NCBI GenBank assembly: GCA_020637805.1
Contig: JACKJU010000006.1
Coordinates: forward strand, 197,001 to 261,000
Direction of reading: 5' to 3'
DNA length: 64,000 bases
Source of the DNA: Nitratireductor sp.
Lineage (GTDB): Bacteria > Pseudomonadota > Alphaproteobacteria > Rhizobiales > Rhizobiaceae
Shown here: positions 56,946 through 64,000 of the stretch, in pieces
Layout of the letters: each line of letters starts with the position of its first letter
How positions within the stretch are numbered: the first letter of the stretch is position 1
Notes under the pieces: model-generated
What the model was told of the DNA's origin: nothing
What the model saw: the letters and a program-made list of their open reading frames with translations, nothing else
Databases searched by the model: none
Translations under genes and position numbers: made by a program

Positions 56946-56973
56946 GGTTTTTCCTTCAAGTTCCGGAAAAACC
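56946..56973. repeat. 9-bp inverted repeat GGTTTTTCC/GGAAAAACC
   Basis: Arms at 56946-56954 and 56965-56973 with a 10-base spacer that itself ends in TTCC. It lies between purK and rpsU and could be the 3-prime stem of the purEK transcript or part of the rpsU leader. Confidence 0.5.
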
Positions 56974-57127
56974 GGACTTTCAGGTCAGCATTCGGGCTCG
57001 GAACAGGCATAAACCATACCGTGCCCGCGATGGGTACCATCGCCAGATGGCGGGCCAATAGCAAAATGCCCGGCAATTGTCCATACTTGGCGTGGAAAAA
57101 CAGGGATATGAATTCAATCGAAAGCCA

Positions 57128-58222
57128 TCAGGAGGCAGGGCCTGTAAGGCGCGTGAAGTGTCCCATCTTGCGGCCCGGCCTGGTTTCGGACTTGCCATAG
57201 AGGTGGATGCTCAGACCCGGCTTGCCGAGCAGGCTGTCGAAACGGTCCACATCCTGCCCGATCAGGTTCTCCATGATGCAATCGGAATGCCGCGAAGGAT
57301 CGCCCAGCGGCCAGCCGCACACTGCGCGAACATGCTGTTCGAATTGCGAAACCGCGCATGCGGCCTCGGTCCAGTGGCCCGAATTGTGGACGCGTGGCGC
57401 CATCTCGTTGACGACGAGAGAGCCGTCGCGGAGCACAAAGAACTCGATGCCGATCACGCCTACATAGCCCAATGCAGAAAGGATGTCCGATGCGATTTCC
57501 TTTGCTGCCGCGATGGTGGCTGACGGCACACCTGAAGGCAGGCGCGAGGTATCCAGAATTCCGTTGCGGTGGATGTTGCGCGCCGGGTCGTAGGCGCGGA
57601 TTTCGCCATCGCGGGAACGGGCGGCAATTACGGAAATTTCGCAGTCGAAATCGACGAAACCCTCAAGGATCGATTCGGCACCCTTGAGCGACGCAAAAGC
57701 CCGTTCCAGATCCTCGCGGCTCATTTCCGGCGTAATACGCACCTGGCCCTTGCCGTCATATCCAAACCGGCGGGTCTTGAGGATGCCGTCGAAACCGCCT
57801 TCGCACAGTTTCAGGAGATCGAGGTCGCTTCCGATGGCGTAAAAGGGAGCAGTCTGAGCACCGCACTGGCGGATGAACTCCTTTTCTGCGAGGCGGTCCT
57901 GACTTTTTTCCAGCGCCATGGTGCCGGGAAACAGGAGGCCGCGCTCATCGAGAAACCGTGCGGCCCCGGCCGGAATGTTCTCGAATTCGTAGGTTACTGC
58001 GCGGCATTCCCTGGCAAGCAGTTCGAGCGCTTCCATGTTGTCGTAATCGGCTGCGATGTGATGGCTCGCCACCTGTTCGGCAGGACATTTCGGATCAGGT
58101 TCCAGCACGACCGTGCGGACGCCAAGACGGGCTGCAGCCATGGCGATCATTCTGCCAAGCTGCCCTCCGCCAAGAATGCCGAGCGTGTCGCCGGGTTTCA
58201 TGACTCCGGTGGTTTCGGTCAT
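57128..58222 (-). CDS. purK: N5-carboxyaminoimidazole ribonucleotide synthase
   Basis: ATP-grasp enzyme of purine synthesis that makes N5-CAIR from AIR, ATP and bicarbonate. The 364-residue protein shows GDTLGILGGGQLGRMIAMAA at the N-terminus, VTYEFENIPA near 80, ILKTRRFGYDGKGQ near 145, FVDFDCEISVIAARS and NEMAPRVHNSGHWT for Mg-ATP and substrate. It follows purE by 59 bases on the same strand. The second of two in-frame ATGs has the better ribosome-site spacing. Confidence 0.96.
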   Translation of the reverse strand: MTETTGVMKPGDTLGILGGGQLGRMIAMAAARLGVRTVVLEPDPKCPAEQVASHHIAADYDNMEALELLARECRAVTYEFENIPAGAARFLDERGLLFPGTMALEKSQDRLAEKEFIRQCGAQTAPFYAIGSDLDLLKLCEGGFDGILKTRRFGYDGKGQVRITPEMSREDLERAFASLKGAESILEGFVDFDCEISVIAARSRDGEIRAYDPARNIHRNGILDTSRLPSGVPSATIAAAKEIASDILSALGYVGVIGIEFFVLRDGSLVVNEMAPRVHNSGHWTEAACAVSQFEQHVRAVCGWPLGDPSRHSDCIMENLIGQDVDRFDSLLGKPGLSIHLYGKSETRPGRKMGHFTRLTGPAS

Positions 58223-58281
58223 GTGCATGCCCTTGTTTCTGCCTTGCCATCAAACATGGCACTGATCGGCCGGTTTTGGGT

Positions 58282-58776
58282 TCAGTCCTCGGGCCTTTCG
58301 GCAACCATTGCCGTTTGCCGCGCGCGCCACGCATCGAGTTTGTCCGCGACAGCCGGGTCCGAGACGGAAAGAACGGATGCTGCAAGCAGGGCCGCATTTA
58401 CAGCGCCTGCACGCCCGATCGCCAGCGTTCCGACGGGAATGCCTGCAGGCATCTGGACGATGGAAAGCAGGCTGTCCTTTCCGGACAGCGCCTTTGACTG
58501 AACGGGAACGCCGAAAACCGGCAGCGAGGTATAGGCTGCGGTCATTCCGGGAAGATGGGCCGCGCCACCTGCGCCGGCTATTATGACTTTGAAGCCGGCC
58601 TTGCGTGCGCCCTTGGCAAAATCCGCCATCCGGTCGGGGGTGCGATGCGCCGAGATGATGCGGATGTCAGCGGTGATCCCGAGTTCGTCCAGCGTATCGG
58701 CGGCGTGTTTCATGGTTTCCCAGTCGGACTGGCTGCCCATGATGATGGCAATTTCGGCTTTGCTGGCGGACATCAT
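58282..58776 (-). CDS. purE: N5-carboxyaminoimidazole ribonucleotide mutase
   Basis: Converts the PurK product N5-CAIR to CAIR. The 164-residue protein has IAIIMGSQSDWETMKHAADT, IISAHRTPDRMADFAKGA and IAGAGGAAHLPGMTAAYTSL with the catalytic histidine, all in the class I PurE order. First gene of the purE-purK pair. Confidence 0.97.
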   Translation of the reverse strand: MMSASKAEIAIIMGSQSDWETMKHAADTLDELGITADIRIISAHRTPDRMADFAKGARKAGFKVIIAGAGGAAHLPGMTAAYTSLPVFGVPVQSKALSGKDSLLSIVQMPAGIPVGTLAIGRAGAVNAALLAASVLSVSDPAVADKLDAWRARQTAMVAERPED

Positions 58777-58826
58777 GTCTTCTCTCGTATCCGTTCTCGT
58801 GGTGCGTGCCAGGGAGAAGGAGCCAT

Positions 58827-59030
58827 TCAGGCGATTATGTCGGGAAGCAACTCGTCCCGGACGCGGGCGATCTCGTCCTTGATCGACAGTTTCTTTTTCT
58901 TGAGGCGCTGGATACGCAGATTGTCGGTCCCGACCTGGATGAGCGCATCAATTGCGTGATCGAGGTCTTCGTGCTCGATTTCGAGCTTGGCGAGTCTGAC
59001 CCGCAATTCGATATGGTCGTCTTCGCCCAT
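58827..59030 (-). CDS. YdcH family protein (DUF465)
   Basis: A 67-residue helical coiled-coil protein (LRVRLAKLEIEHEDLDHAID, NLRIQRLKKKKLSIKDEIAR) of the DUF465/YdcH family, function unknown. GGGAG lies five bases before the ATG at 59030. A second family member is encoded divergently at 59242. Confidence 0.9.
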   Translation of the reverse strand: MGEDDHIELRVRLAKLEIEHEDLDHAIDALIQVGTDNLRIQRLKKKKLSIKDEIARVRDELLPDIIA

Positions 59031-59241
59031 AGGGTCTCCCGCCAACTTTTTGCCGCTGATCCAGCGCGATCAAGATATGGTCTGAATGCGTGTTTCGTAC
59101 CAGAAGCGGCGCCGTTCAGGAAGCCGTCGATTCGGTTGAAAACCACAATTCAACATTTGTGACATACGTATGATTCCGCCATTGGACAAGATCGGGATTT
59201 TGTGGTCCAATTTTCATGTTGCAAATCAAAGGAGGTAAGAG

Positions 59242-59406
59242 ATGTCCATGGTTTCCCATATCGATTCCCTGAAGCAGAAGCATTCGGAACTCGAAATGAG
59301 ACTGCAGGACGCGCTCAAGCACCCCAGTTCAAGTGATGACGAAATTGCAGAGTTGAAGCGCCAGAAGCTGGTGCTCAAGGACCGGATAGAATCAATTCGC
59401 GACTAG
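59242..59406 (+). CDS. YdcH family protein (DUF465), short
   Basis: A 54-residue protein beginning MSMVSHIDSLKQKHSELEMR and ending KDRIESIRD, with the DUF465 hairpin of two helices around a polar loop (KHPSSSDDEIAELKRQK). A textbook AAAGGAGGTAAGAG site precedes the ATG. It is divergent from the related gene at 58827; together they may form a hetero-pair, which is speculation. Confidence 0.92.
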   Translation: MSMVSHIDSLKQKHSELEMRLQDALKHPSSSDDEIAELKRQKLVLKDRIESIRD

Positions 59407-59410
59407 ATTT

Positions 59411-59443
59411 GAAAAAATAAACCCTCTCGCGGTTTGAGAGGTT
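59411..59443 (-). terminator. intrinsic terminator after the TauE gene
   Basis: On the minus strand CCTCTC and GAGAGG pair around a 7-base loop, with AACC/GGTT extending the stem, followed by TTTATTTTTTC. It ends the TauE transcript right beside the stop of the convergent YdcH gene. Confidence 0.75.
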
Positions 59444-59449
59444 CAGATT

Positions 59450-60232
59450 TCACAGCAGGTTCTGGATGGCCTCCCGGCCGTCCCACAACAGCTTTGTTCC
59501 GATCACGAGCATCGCTACATAGGTGACGTTGTAAAAGAACTTCTGCGAGACCTTCTTGACGGCCCAAACGCCGATCAGAACTCCTATGACCGCGACAGGG
59601 ACGAGCGCGAGCGAGATGTGGAGATTGTCGCTGGTGAACTGCCCCAGCATGAAATAGGGCAGCACCTTGGCGGCATTGACCATCGTAAAGAAGATCACGC
59701 TTGTTCCCGCGAAAATGATCTTGTCCATCTTCAGGGGCAGGGCGTAAGCCTGAAAAGGCGGGCCGCCTGCATGCGAAATGAAGCTGGTGAACCCCGCCAG
59801 CGTGCCCCAGAAGGCACCTCCAATCAGGCTGTGATTTGCAGGCGCATGCTTGAGCAGGTCGCGGCGGAACTGGATGACGGCAAAGGAAATCGCTACTAGT
59901 CCGACCATGATGCGCACCCAGTCTTCCGAGACCCAATGTGCCGTGAGCCATCCGATGCCGATACCGACCAGGGCGGCAGGCAACATGTGGCGGATGACCG
60001 ACCAGTTGCAGCTATGGCGATAGTTGTACAATCCCACCATGTCCATCATGATCAACACTGGCAGCATGATGGCGGCAGCTTTCACCGGAGATACGGTGAG
60101 TGCAATCAGCGGGGTTGCGAGCATTCCGATTCCGCCTCCGAACCCGCCCTTTGAAAGACCGGTGAGGATGACTGCAGGAATTGCGACGGCAAGAAACTGC
60201 GGCTCGAGGTAAAGCGCTGTTGAATCGATCAT
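59450..60232 (-). CDS. TauE/SafE family sulfite or anion exporter
   Basis: A 260-residue membrane protein with about eight helices (FLAVAIPAVILTGLSKGGFG, VKAAAIMLPVLIMMDMVGLY, GFTSFISHAGGPPFQAYALP). The family exports sulfite, sulfoacetate or similar anions; the substrate here is unknown. The ATG at 60232 begins MIDSTALYLEPQFLAV; the open frame runs 37 codons upstream without support. Divergent from the ThiE-like gene. Confidence 0.88.
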   Translation of the reverse strand: MIDSTALYLEPQFLAVAIPAVILTGLSKGGFGGGIGMLATPLIALTVSPVKAAAIMLPVLIMMDMVGLYNYRHSCNWSVIRHMLPAALVGIGIGWLTAHWVSEDWVRIMVGLVAISFAVIQFRRDLLKHAPANHSLIGGAFWGTLAGFTSFISHAGGPPFQAYALPLKMDKIIFAGTSVIFFTMVNAAKVLPYFMLGQFTSDNLHISLALVPVAVIGVLIGVWAVKKVSQKFFYNVTYVAMLVIGTKLLWDGREAIQNLL

Positions 60233-60322
60233 TTCGCTGTGGGGCTGCCGGGAAAAGGTTCTCTTGATTGGATGGCAAATTTGCTGCACACGCTGTGAGC
60301 GGCAAATTGCGGAGATGAAGGC

Positions 60323-61012
60323 TTGGCACAGGAACGGCAACAAGTACAGGGCAATGGTGAAGCGGCCACGGGTGCGGAAGACCGCTGCAGGCTTGTTCTG
60401 GTCGTGCCTGCGGGAAGTTGCGATGCGGCAAGACTGGCGAGTGCACTTGCCGGCGGTGATGTCGCCAGCGTTATCATTGTTCCCGGCGGCCTGGATGAAG
60501 CCGAATACCAGAAAGCTGCGGCTGATCTGGTTTCAGCCGCACAGGCAGTTGATGTGGCTGCGTTGGTGGTCAATGACAGCCGCGCGATGGGACGCGCAGA
60601 GGCAGACGGAATTCTGATCGAGGGCTCTCTTGAAGCACTAGATGATGCCGTCGCCCGCTTTTCGCCAAAAAGGATAGTAGGCTTTGCTTCACTGTTCGAC
60701 CGGCATGGTGCGATGGAGGCAGGAGAGCGCAATCCAGATTTCCTGTTTCTGGGCAAGACCGACGGCGATATCCGGCCCGAGCCGCATCCACGCAATCTGA
60801 AGATTGCCGAATGGGCGGCAGAGGTGATGCAGTTCTCGCTCATCGTGATGGGCGGAACCGCAGTGGAGAGCGTAATCGATATTGCCCATACGGGTGCTGA
60901 TTTCGCGGCCCTCGGCAAGGCTGTATTCGCCGAGGGTGTCGATGCCCCGGAAGCAGTCAGGGCGGCCAATGCCATGCTGGACGAACACGCGCCGCGTTTT
61001 GAAAGCGAGTGA
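60323..61012 (+). CDS. thiamine phosphate synthase (ThiE/TenI)-like protein
   Basis: A 229-residue protein with the TIM-barrel layout of ThiE/TenI: CRLVLVVPAGSCDAARLASA, VNDSRAMGRAEADGILIEGS, and VMQFSLIVMGGTAVESVIDI. However, the GIGPVFxTxTK-type active-site segment of true ThiE is not evident; instead DFLFLGKTDGDIRPEPHP stands there. It may therefore do something else. The start is a TTG with GGAG ten bases upstream; no in-frame ATG fits. A Sel1-repeat gene follows eight bases after the stop. Confidence 0.75.
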   Translation: MAQERQQVQGNGEAATGAEDRCRLVLVVPAGSCDAARLASALAGGDVASVIIVPGGLDEAEYQKAAADLVSAAQAVDVAALVVNDSRAMGRAEADGILIEGSLEALDDAVARFSPKRIVGFASLFDRHGAMEAGERNPDFLFLGKTDGDIRPEPHPRNLKIAEWAAEVMQFSLIVMGGTAVESVIDIAHTGADFAALGKAVFAEGVDAPEAVRAANAMLDEHAPRFESE

Positions 61013-61019
61013 AACCGCA

Positions 61020-62078
61020 ATGCATCTTTCCAGAAGGTTTCCGGTCATTCTGGCCGTCGTGACCCTGTTTGCCGTTCAGGGAGCGCAGACTTGGGCGCAG
61101 GATGCAGCTGTCGATCCGGATAGCGCGCCGTCCGAAACCGGGATAGCCGGCGACGCGAATGCCGATGTTCTGCAACCGGGCAGCGGTGCGCCTGCCTCGA
61201 TATCCAACCGCATGGCCCCGACCGACGAAGAGGCTGCTGCCGGCCCGCCGCCTGACCCCGCATATGGTGCCTATCAGCGCGGCTATTACCTGACTGCATT
61301 CCAGTTGGCATTGCCGCGCGCCCAGATGGGCGATCCGGCTGCACAGACCCTGATCGCCGAACTGTACGACAAGGGGCTTGGAATTCCGCGTGACGGCAAG
61401 GAAGCGACCCAATGGTTCGGCATTGCAGCCAAGAGCGGAGATACCGAGGCGCAGTTCGCCTATGCGGTGAAGTTGCTTGAGGGCCGGTATGTGAAGGCCG
61501 ATCCGGAGGAGGCTCGCCGGTTGATGAAGGTGGCCGCCGACCATGGCCATCCGACGGCCGCCTACAATTACGGGCAGATGGTTCTCGACAGACGTCCGAC
61601 GACGGAAGGTGCGCGCGAAGCGCTCAAGTATTTCGAGCTTGCGGCGGAAAAGGAATTGCCGGACGCCTATTTTGCACTTGCGCAGCTGTATGAAGCCGGG
61701 ATCGTTTCGGGCTATCCCGAAATCGGGAAAGCTCATTCATGGCTGTTGAAGGCGGCGCAGGCCGGTATCGACAATGCCCAGGTAGAGCTGGCCATCTGGC
61801 TGCTGAACGGCAAGGGAACAGAAAAGGATCCAAAGCAGGCCTTCCAGTGGATGCGGCAGGCTGCGATGCGCGGCAACGTCGTTGCACAATCGCGGCTTGC
61901 GAGAATGTTCGCCGAAGGCATCGGGGTCCAACGCGACCGCATTGAAGCGGCCAAGTGGCACATCGTTGCGCGCCGTGCGGGATTGACCGATGCCTGGCTG
62001 GACGAGTTTCTCGTTGGCCTTCCCAAGAAGGATTTCTCGACCGCGCTTTCTAGGGCAAACAGCTGGCGAGGCAGCTGA
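61020..62078 (+). CDS. exported Sel1-repeat protein
   Basis: A 352-residue predicted periplasmic protein. Signal peptide FPVILAVVTLFAVQGAQTWA, an acidic linker to about 70, then six or so Sel1-like repeats (LIAELYDKGLGIPRDGKEAT, YAVKLLEGRYVKADPEEARR, LAIWLLNGKGTEKDPKQAFQ, LARMFAEGIGVQRDRIEAAK). Such repeats act as protein adaptors, often around peptidoglycan or signalling. It starts eight bases after the ThiE-like gene and precedes efp, so the three may be co-transcribed. Confidence 0.87.
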   Translation: MHLSRRFPVILAVVTLFAVQGAQTWAQDAAVDPDSAPSETGIAGDANADVLQPGSGAPASISNRMAPTDEEAAAGPPPDPAYGAYQRGYYLTAFQLALPRAQMGDPAAQTLIAELYDKGLGIPRDGKEATQWFGIAAKSGDTEAQFAYAVKLLEGRYVKADPEEARRLMKVAADHGHPTAAYNYGQMVLDRRPTTEGAREALKYFELAAEKELPDAYFALAQLYEAGIVSGYPEIGKAHSWLLKAAQAGIDNAQVELAIWLLNGKGTEKDPKQAFQWMRQAAMRGNVVAQSRLARMFAEGIGVQRDRIEAAKWHIVARRAGLTDAWLDEFLVGLPKKDFSTALSRANSWRGS

Positions 62079-62221
62079 AAGCCCTCTTCTCAATGTCCGA
62101 AACATGCGGTGACACTTGCAACGGCGCTGCAATTGTGGTCATGGAGTGCGCGACCGGTCCCCGTATCCCCCAGACGGAAGGGTGCGACCCAAGCAAACCT
62201 GTTTTTCAAGAGAACGAAGCA

Positions 62222-62785
62222 ATGAAAATCAACGGTAACCAGATCAAGCCGGGCAACGTGCTGCAGCATGACGGAAGCCTGTGGGCGGTTGTGAAGACCG
62301 ATCACGTGAAGCCTGGCAAGGGCGGTGCCTTTGCGCAGGTGGAAATGAAAAACCTGTTCGACGGACGCAAGCTCAACGAGCGTTTCCGCTCCGCTGACAC
62401 GGTTGAGAAGGTGCGCCTCGAACAGAAGGACTTCCAGTATCTCTACGAACAGGGCGAGATGCTGGTTTTCATGGACAACGAAACCTACGAACAGCTTGAA
62501 CTGCAGAAGGAATTCGTTGGCGACCGCGCAGCCTTCCTGCAGGACGGCATGACGGTGACCGTCGAACTTCACGAGGACAAGCCAATCGGAATTTCACTGC
62601 CCGACCAGGTGACGCTTGAGGTCGCCGAGACCGAGGCAGTTGTCAAGGGACAGACCGCGGCTTCTTCCTACAAGCCTGCAATCTTGGAAAATGGTGTACG
62701 CGTGATGGTGCCGCCATTCGTCACTTCCGGCGAACGCATCATCGTCGACACCAATGAACTCACCTATCTGCGCCGCGCCGACTGA
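62222..62785 (+). CDS. efp: elongation factor P
   Basis: Translation factor of 187 residues that relieves ribosome stalling at polyproline. Domain I carries HVKPGKGGAFAQVEMKNL with Lys33 at the tip, the position modified by EpmA-type lysylation in many bacteria. The C-terminal OB domain ends VMVPPFVTSGERIIVDTNEL. Several envelope proteins in this window are proline-rich and could depend on it. suhB follows 40 bases downstream. Confidence 0.97.
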   Translation: MKINGNQIKPGNVLQHDGSLWAVVKTDHVKPGKGGAFAQVEMKNLFDGRKLNERFRSADTVEKVRLEQKDFQYLYEQGEMLVFMDNETYEQLELQKEFVGDRAAFLQDGMTVTVELHEDKPIGISLPDQVTLEVAETEAVVKGQTAASSYKPAILENGVRVMVPPFVTSGERIIVDTNELTYLRRAD

Positions 62786-62825
62786 GGCAAGCGGCTGAAC
62801 TCCAGCAACGGACGAACGGCAAGCG

Positions 62826-63614
62826 ATGGCTCGTACAGCACTCTTGAACGTCATGGTTCAGGCCGCGATGAAGGCGGGCCGTTCGCTGGCGCGCGACTTT
62901 GGCGAGGTGTCCAACCTCCAGGTTTCCGTTAAGGGACCGGGCGACTTCGTGTCCGCCGCAGACCGCAAGGCCGAGAAGATCGTATTCGAGGAACTGTCGA
63001 AGGCGCGTCCCGGCTATTCCTTCCTGATGGAAGAGAGCGGCGTGGTCGAGGGCAAGGACGACCAGCATCGCTGGATCATCGATCCTCTCGACGGGACGAC
63101 CAATTTCCTGCACGGCATTCCGGTGTTCGGTGTTTCCATTGCGCTTGAGACCCAGGGCAAGCTTGTGGCGGGCGTCGTCTACAATCCTGTCATGGATGAG
63201 CTTTACACTGCCGAGTATGGTGGTGGCGCATTCTTCAACGACCGGCGTTTGCGCGTGGCCAATCGCAAGGAAATGACGGATTGCGTGTTTGCGACCGGTA
63301 TTCCGCATCTCGGACGCCCGGCTCATGGTGATTTTCTGGAACAACAGCGCAGGGTGATGCTCAACTCTTCCGGGGTTCGCCGGTTTGGTGCCGCGGCGCT
63401 TGACCTTTGCTTCGTTGCAGGTGGCCGGGTCGATGGTTTCTGGGAAACCGGGCTTTCCCCTTGGGACATGGCGGCAGGCATGGTGATCGTGAAGGAGGCC
63501 GGCGGTTTCATTTCTGATCTCGATGGCGGTCAGGACATGTTCACCAAGACGAGCATTGTTGCGGGCAACGAAACCATTCACCGCAAGCTGCGTGAGACCG
63601 TCAACGGCAAGTGA
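62826..63614 (+). CDS. suhB: inositol-1-monophosphatase
   Basis: A 262-residue Mg-dependent phosphatase. Motifs are FLMEESGVVEG, WIIDPLDGTTNFLHGIPVFG at 83-102 and GFWETGLSPWDMAAGMVIVK, which hold the metal and phosphate ligands. In other bacteria SuhB also acts in transcription antitermination, not testable here. It follows efp on the same strand. Its relative HisN at 24691 is a different subgroup. Confidence 0.95.
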   Translation: MARTALLNVMVQAAMKAGRSLARDFGEVSNLQVSVKGPGDFVSAADRKAEKIVFEELSKARPGYSFLMEESGVVEGKDDQHRWIIDPLDGTTNFLHGIPVFGVSIALETQGKLVAGVVYNPVMDELYTAEYGGGAFFNDRRLRVANRKEMTDCVFATGIPHLGRPAHGDFLEQQRRVMLNSSGVRRFGAAALDLCFVAGGRVDGFWETGLSPWDMAAGMVIVKEAGGFISDLDGGQDMFTKTSIVAGNETIHRKLRETVNGK

Positions 63615-63899
63615 CCATGACGGAATGCCTCGTTGGGCATTCATGAAAGCGACAGATTCTCCGCCGAAAAGAAGATGGCGAACGCGGCAGTACTTCCCTC
63701 ATGGTAGTGGAGGTAATGCCGCTTTATATGCCGCTGACCGTCCGGAACAGGGCAGTAAGTTCAGTTCCTTGCCCAGACCCTCCGTTTACACTGCGGCGTG
63801 AAACGGTCTAGGTTCTGGTCACCGGCACGGTGCCCAAGGTTTGCGCAAGCGACATGGTGCATTTCTACAGCCGGACCGCGGATGACGAGGAGAGTGACA

Positions 63900-64000
63900 G
63901 TGGCGCGCAGTTTCGATCCCTACAGGTTTTCCAGACCGCACCTGTTCCTGTTGTCGATGGTGATCTTTCTCATCATCGTCGGTTTCCTGGCAGCTATCCT
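63900..64000 (+). CDS. MotA/TolQ/ExbB proton-channel family protein, partial
   Basis: Only the first 33 codons are in the window. The product starts ARSFDPYRFSRPHLFLLSMV (after initiator Met from GTG) and enters a transmembrane helix IFLIIVGFLAAI. This resembles the MotA/TolQ/ExbB-type protein often found downstream of suhB in Rhizobiales. GAGGAGAG lies six bases before the GTG. The identification rests on a short N-terminus and context. Confidence 0.6.
   Translation, partial: MARSFDPYRFSRPHLFLLSMVIFLIIVGFLAAI

Overview
The window is a stretch of chromosome from an alphaproteobacterium, most likely of the order Hyphomicrobiales (Rhizobiales). The evidence is gene content and protein type: a CpdR response regulator, GapR (DUF2312), an Omp10-type lipoprotein, the aa3 oxidase subunit IV beside a split-subunit pntAA-pntAB-pntB transhydrogenase, a heterotetrameric sarcosine oxidase operon (soxBDAG), a ROSE-type RNA thermometer in front of a small heat-shock gene, and many DUF families typical of this order. 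Family and genus cannot be fixed from the sequence alone. Coding density is high and nearly all genes look vertically inherited; no phage block, IS element, CRISPR array or rRNA operon was seen.

Layout. 0-5.8 kb: KDPG aldolase (cut by the window edge), a solitary endolysin-like muramidase, ferrochelatase, a SPFH/NfeD membrane pair, a YrhK-like protein and the KDO-pathway isomerase KdsD. 6-11.5 kb: envelope genes (beta-barrel protein, GalE, MltB-type transglycosylase, DUF459 protein). 11.7-18 kb: glutamate synthase gltB-gltD, then an 876-base gap holding a well-formed promoter-to-terminator unit that probably makes an unknown RNA of about 300 nt. 18.8-21.7 kb: threonine aldolase, a lysophospholipase-like hydrolase and an Hsp20 gene with a sigma-32-type promoter and ROSE-like leader. 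21.8-24.5 kb: a four-gene bufferin (metal-binding RiPP) operon, bufA-bufB-bufC-doxX. 24.7-27.2 kb: HisN, N-formylglutamate amidohydrolase, CpdR, tRNA-Val. 27.4-29.9 kb: an L,D-transpeptidase, a small secreted protein and a decayed RTX-like fragment. 29.9-35.1 kb: gapR-DUF1244-amidohydrolase, a DMT exporter, DUF1036, a hydrolase, a TPR protein and rpmJ. 35.3-41.2 kb: a GFA protein and soxBDAG. 41.2-49.1 kb: a membrane hydrolase, lipoproteins, a methyltransferase, a large DUF882 protein and a sigma-54 activator. 49.3-56.4 kb: PepF, Omp10, oxidase subunit IV, pntAA-AB-B and a TPR lipoprotein. 56.6-64 kb: rpsU, purE-purK, two YdcH-type proteins, a TauE exporter, a ThiE-like protein, a Sel1 protein, efp, suhB and the start of an ExbB/MotA-like gene.

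Together the genes serve envelope and peptidoglycan upkeep, nitrogen and one-carbon metabolism (GOGAT, sarcosine oxidase, amidohydrolases), redox balance (PntAB), and cell-cycle control (CpdR, GapR). Copies of the 8-mer TTAACCAT, a known CtrA half-site, stand in front of several envelope genes. The most noteworthy parts are the bufferin operon, the ROSE thermometer, the unidentified RNA unit at 18.4-18.7 kb and the CtrA-like sites.
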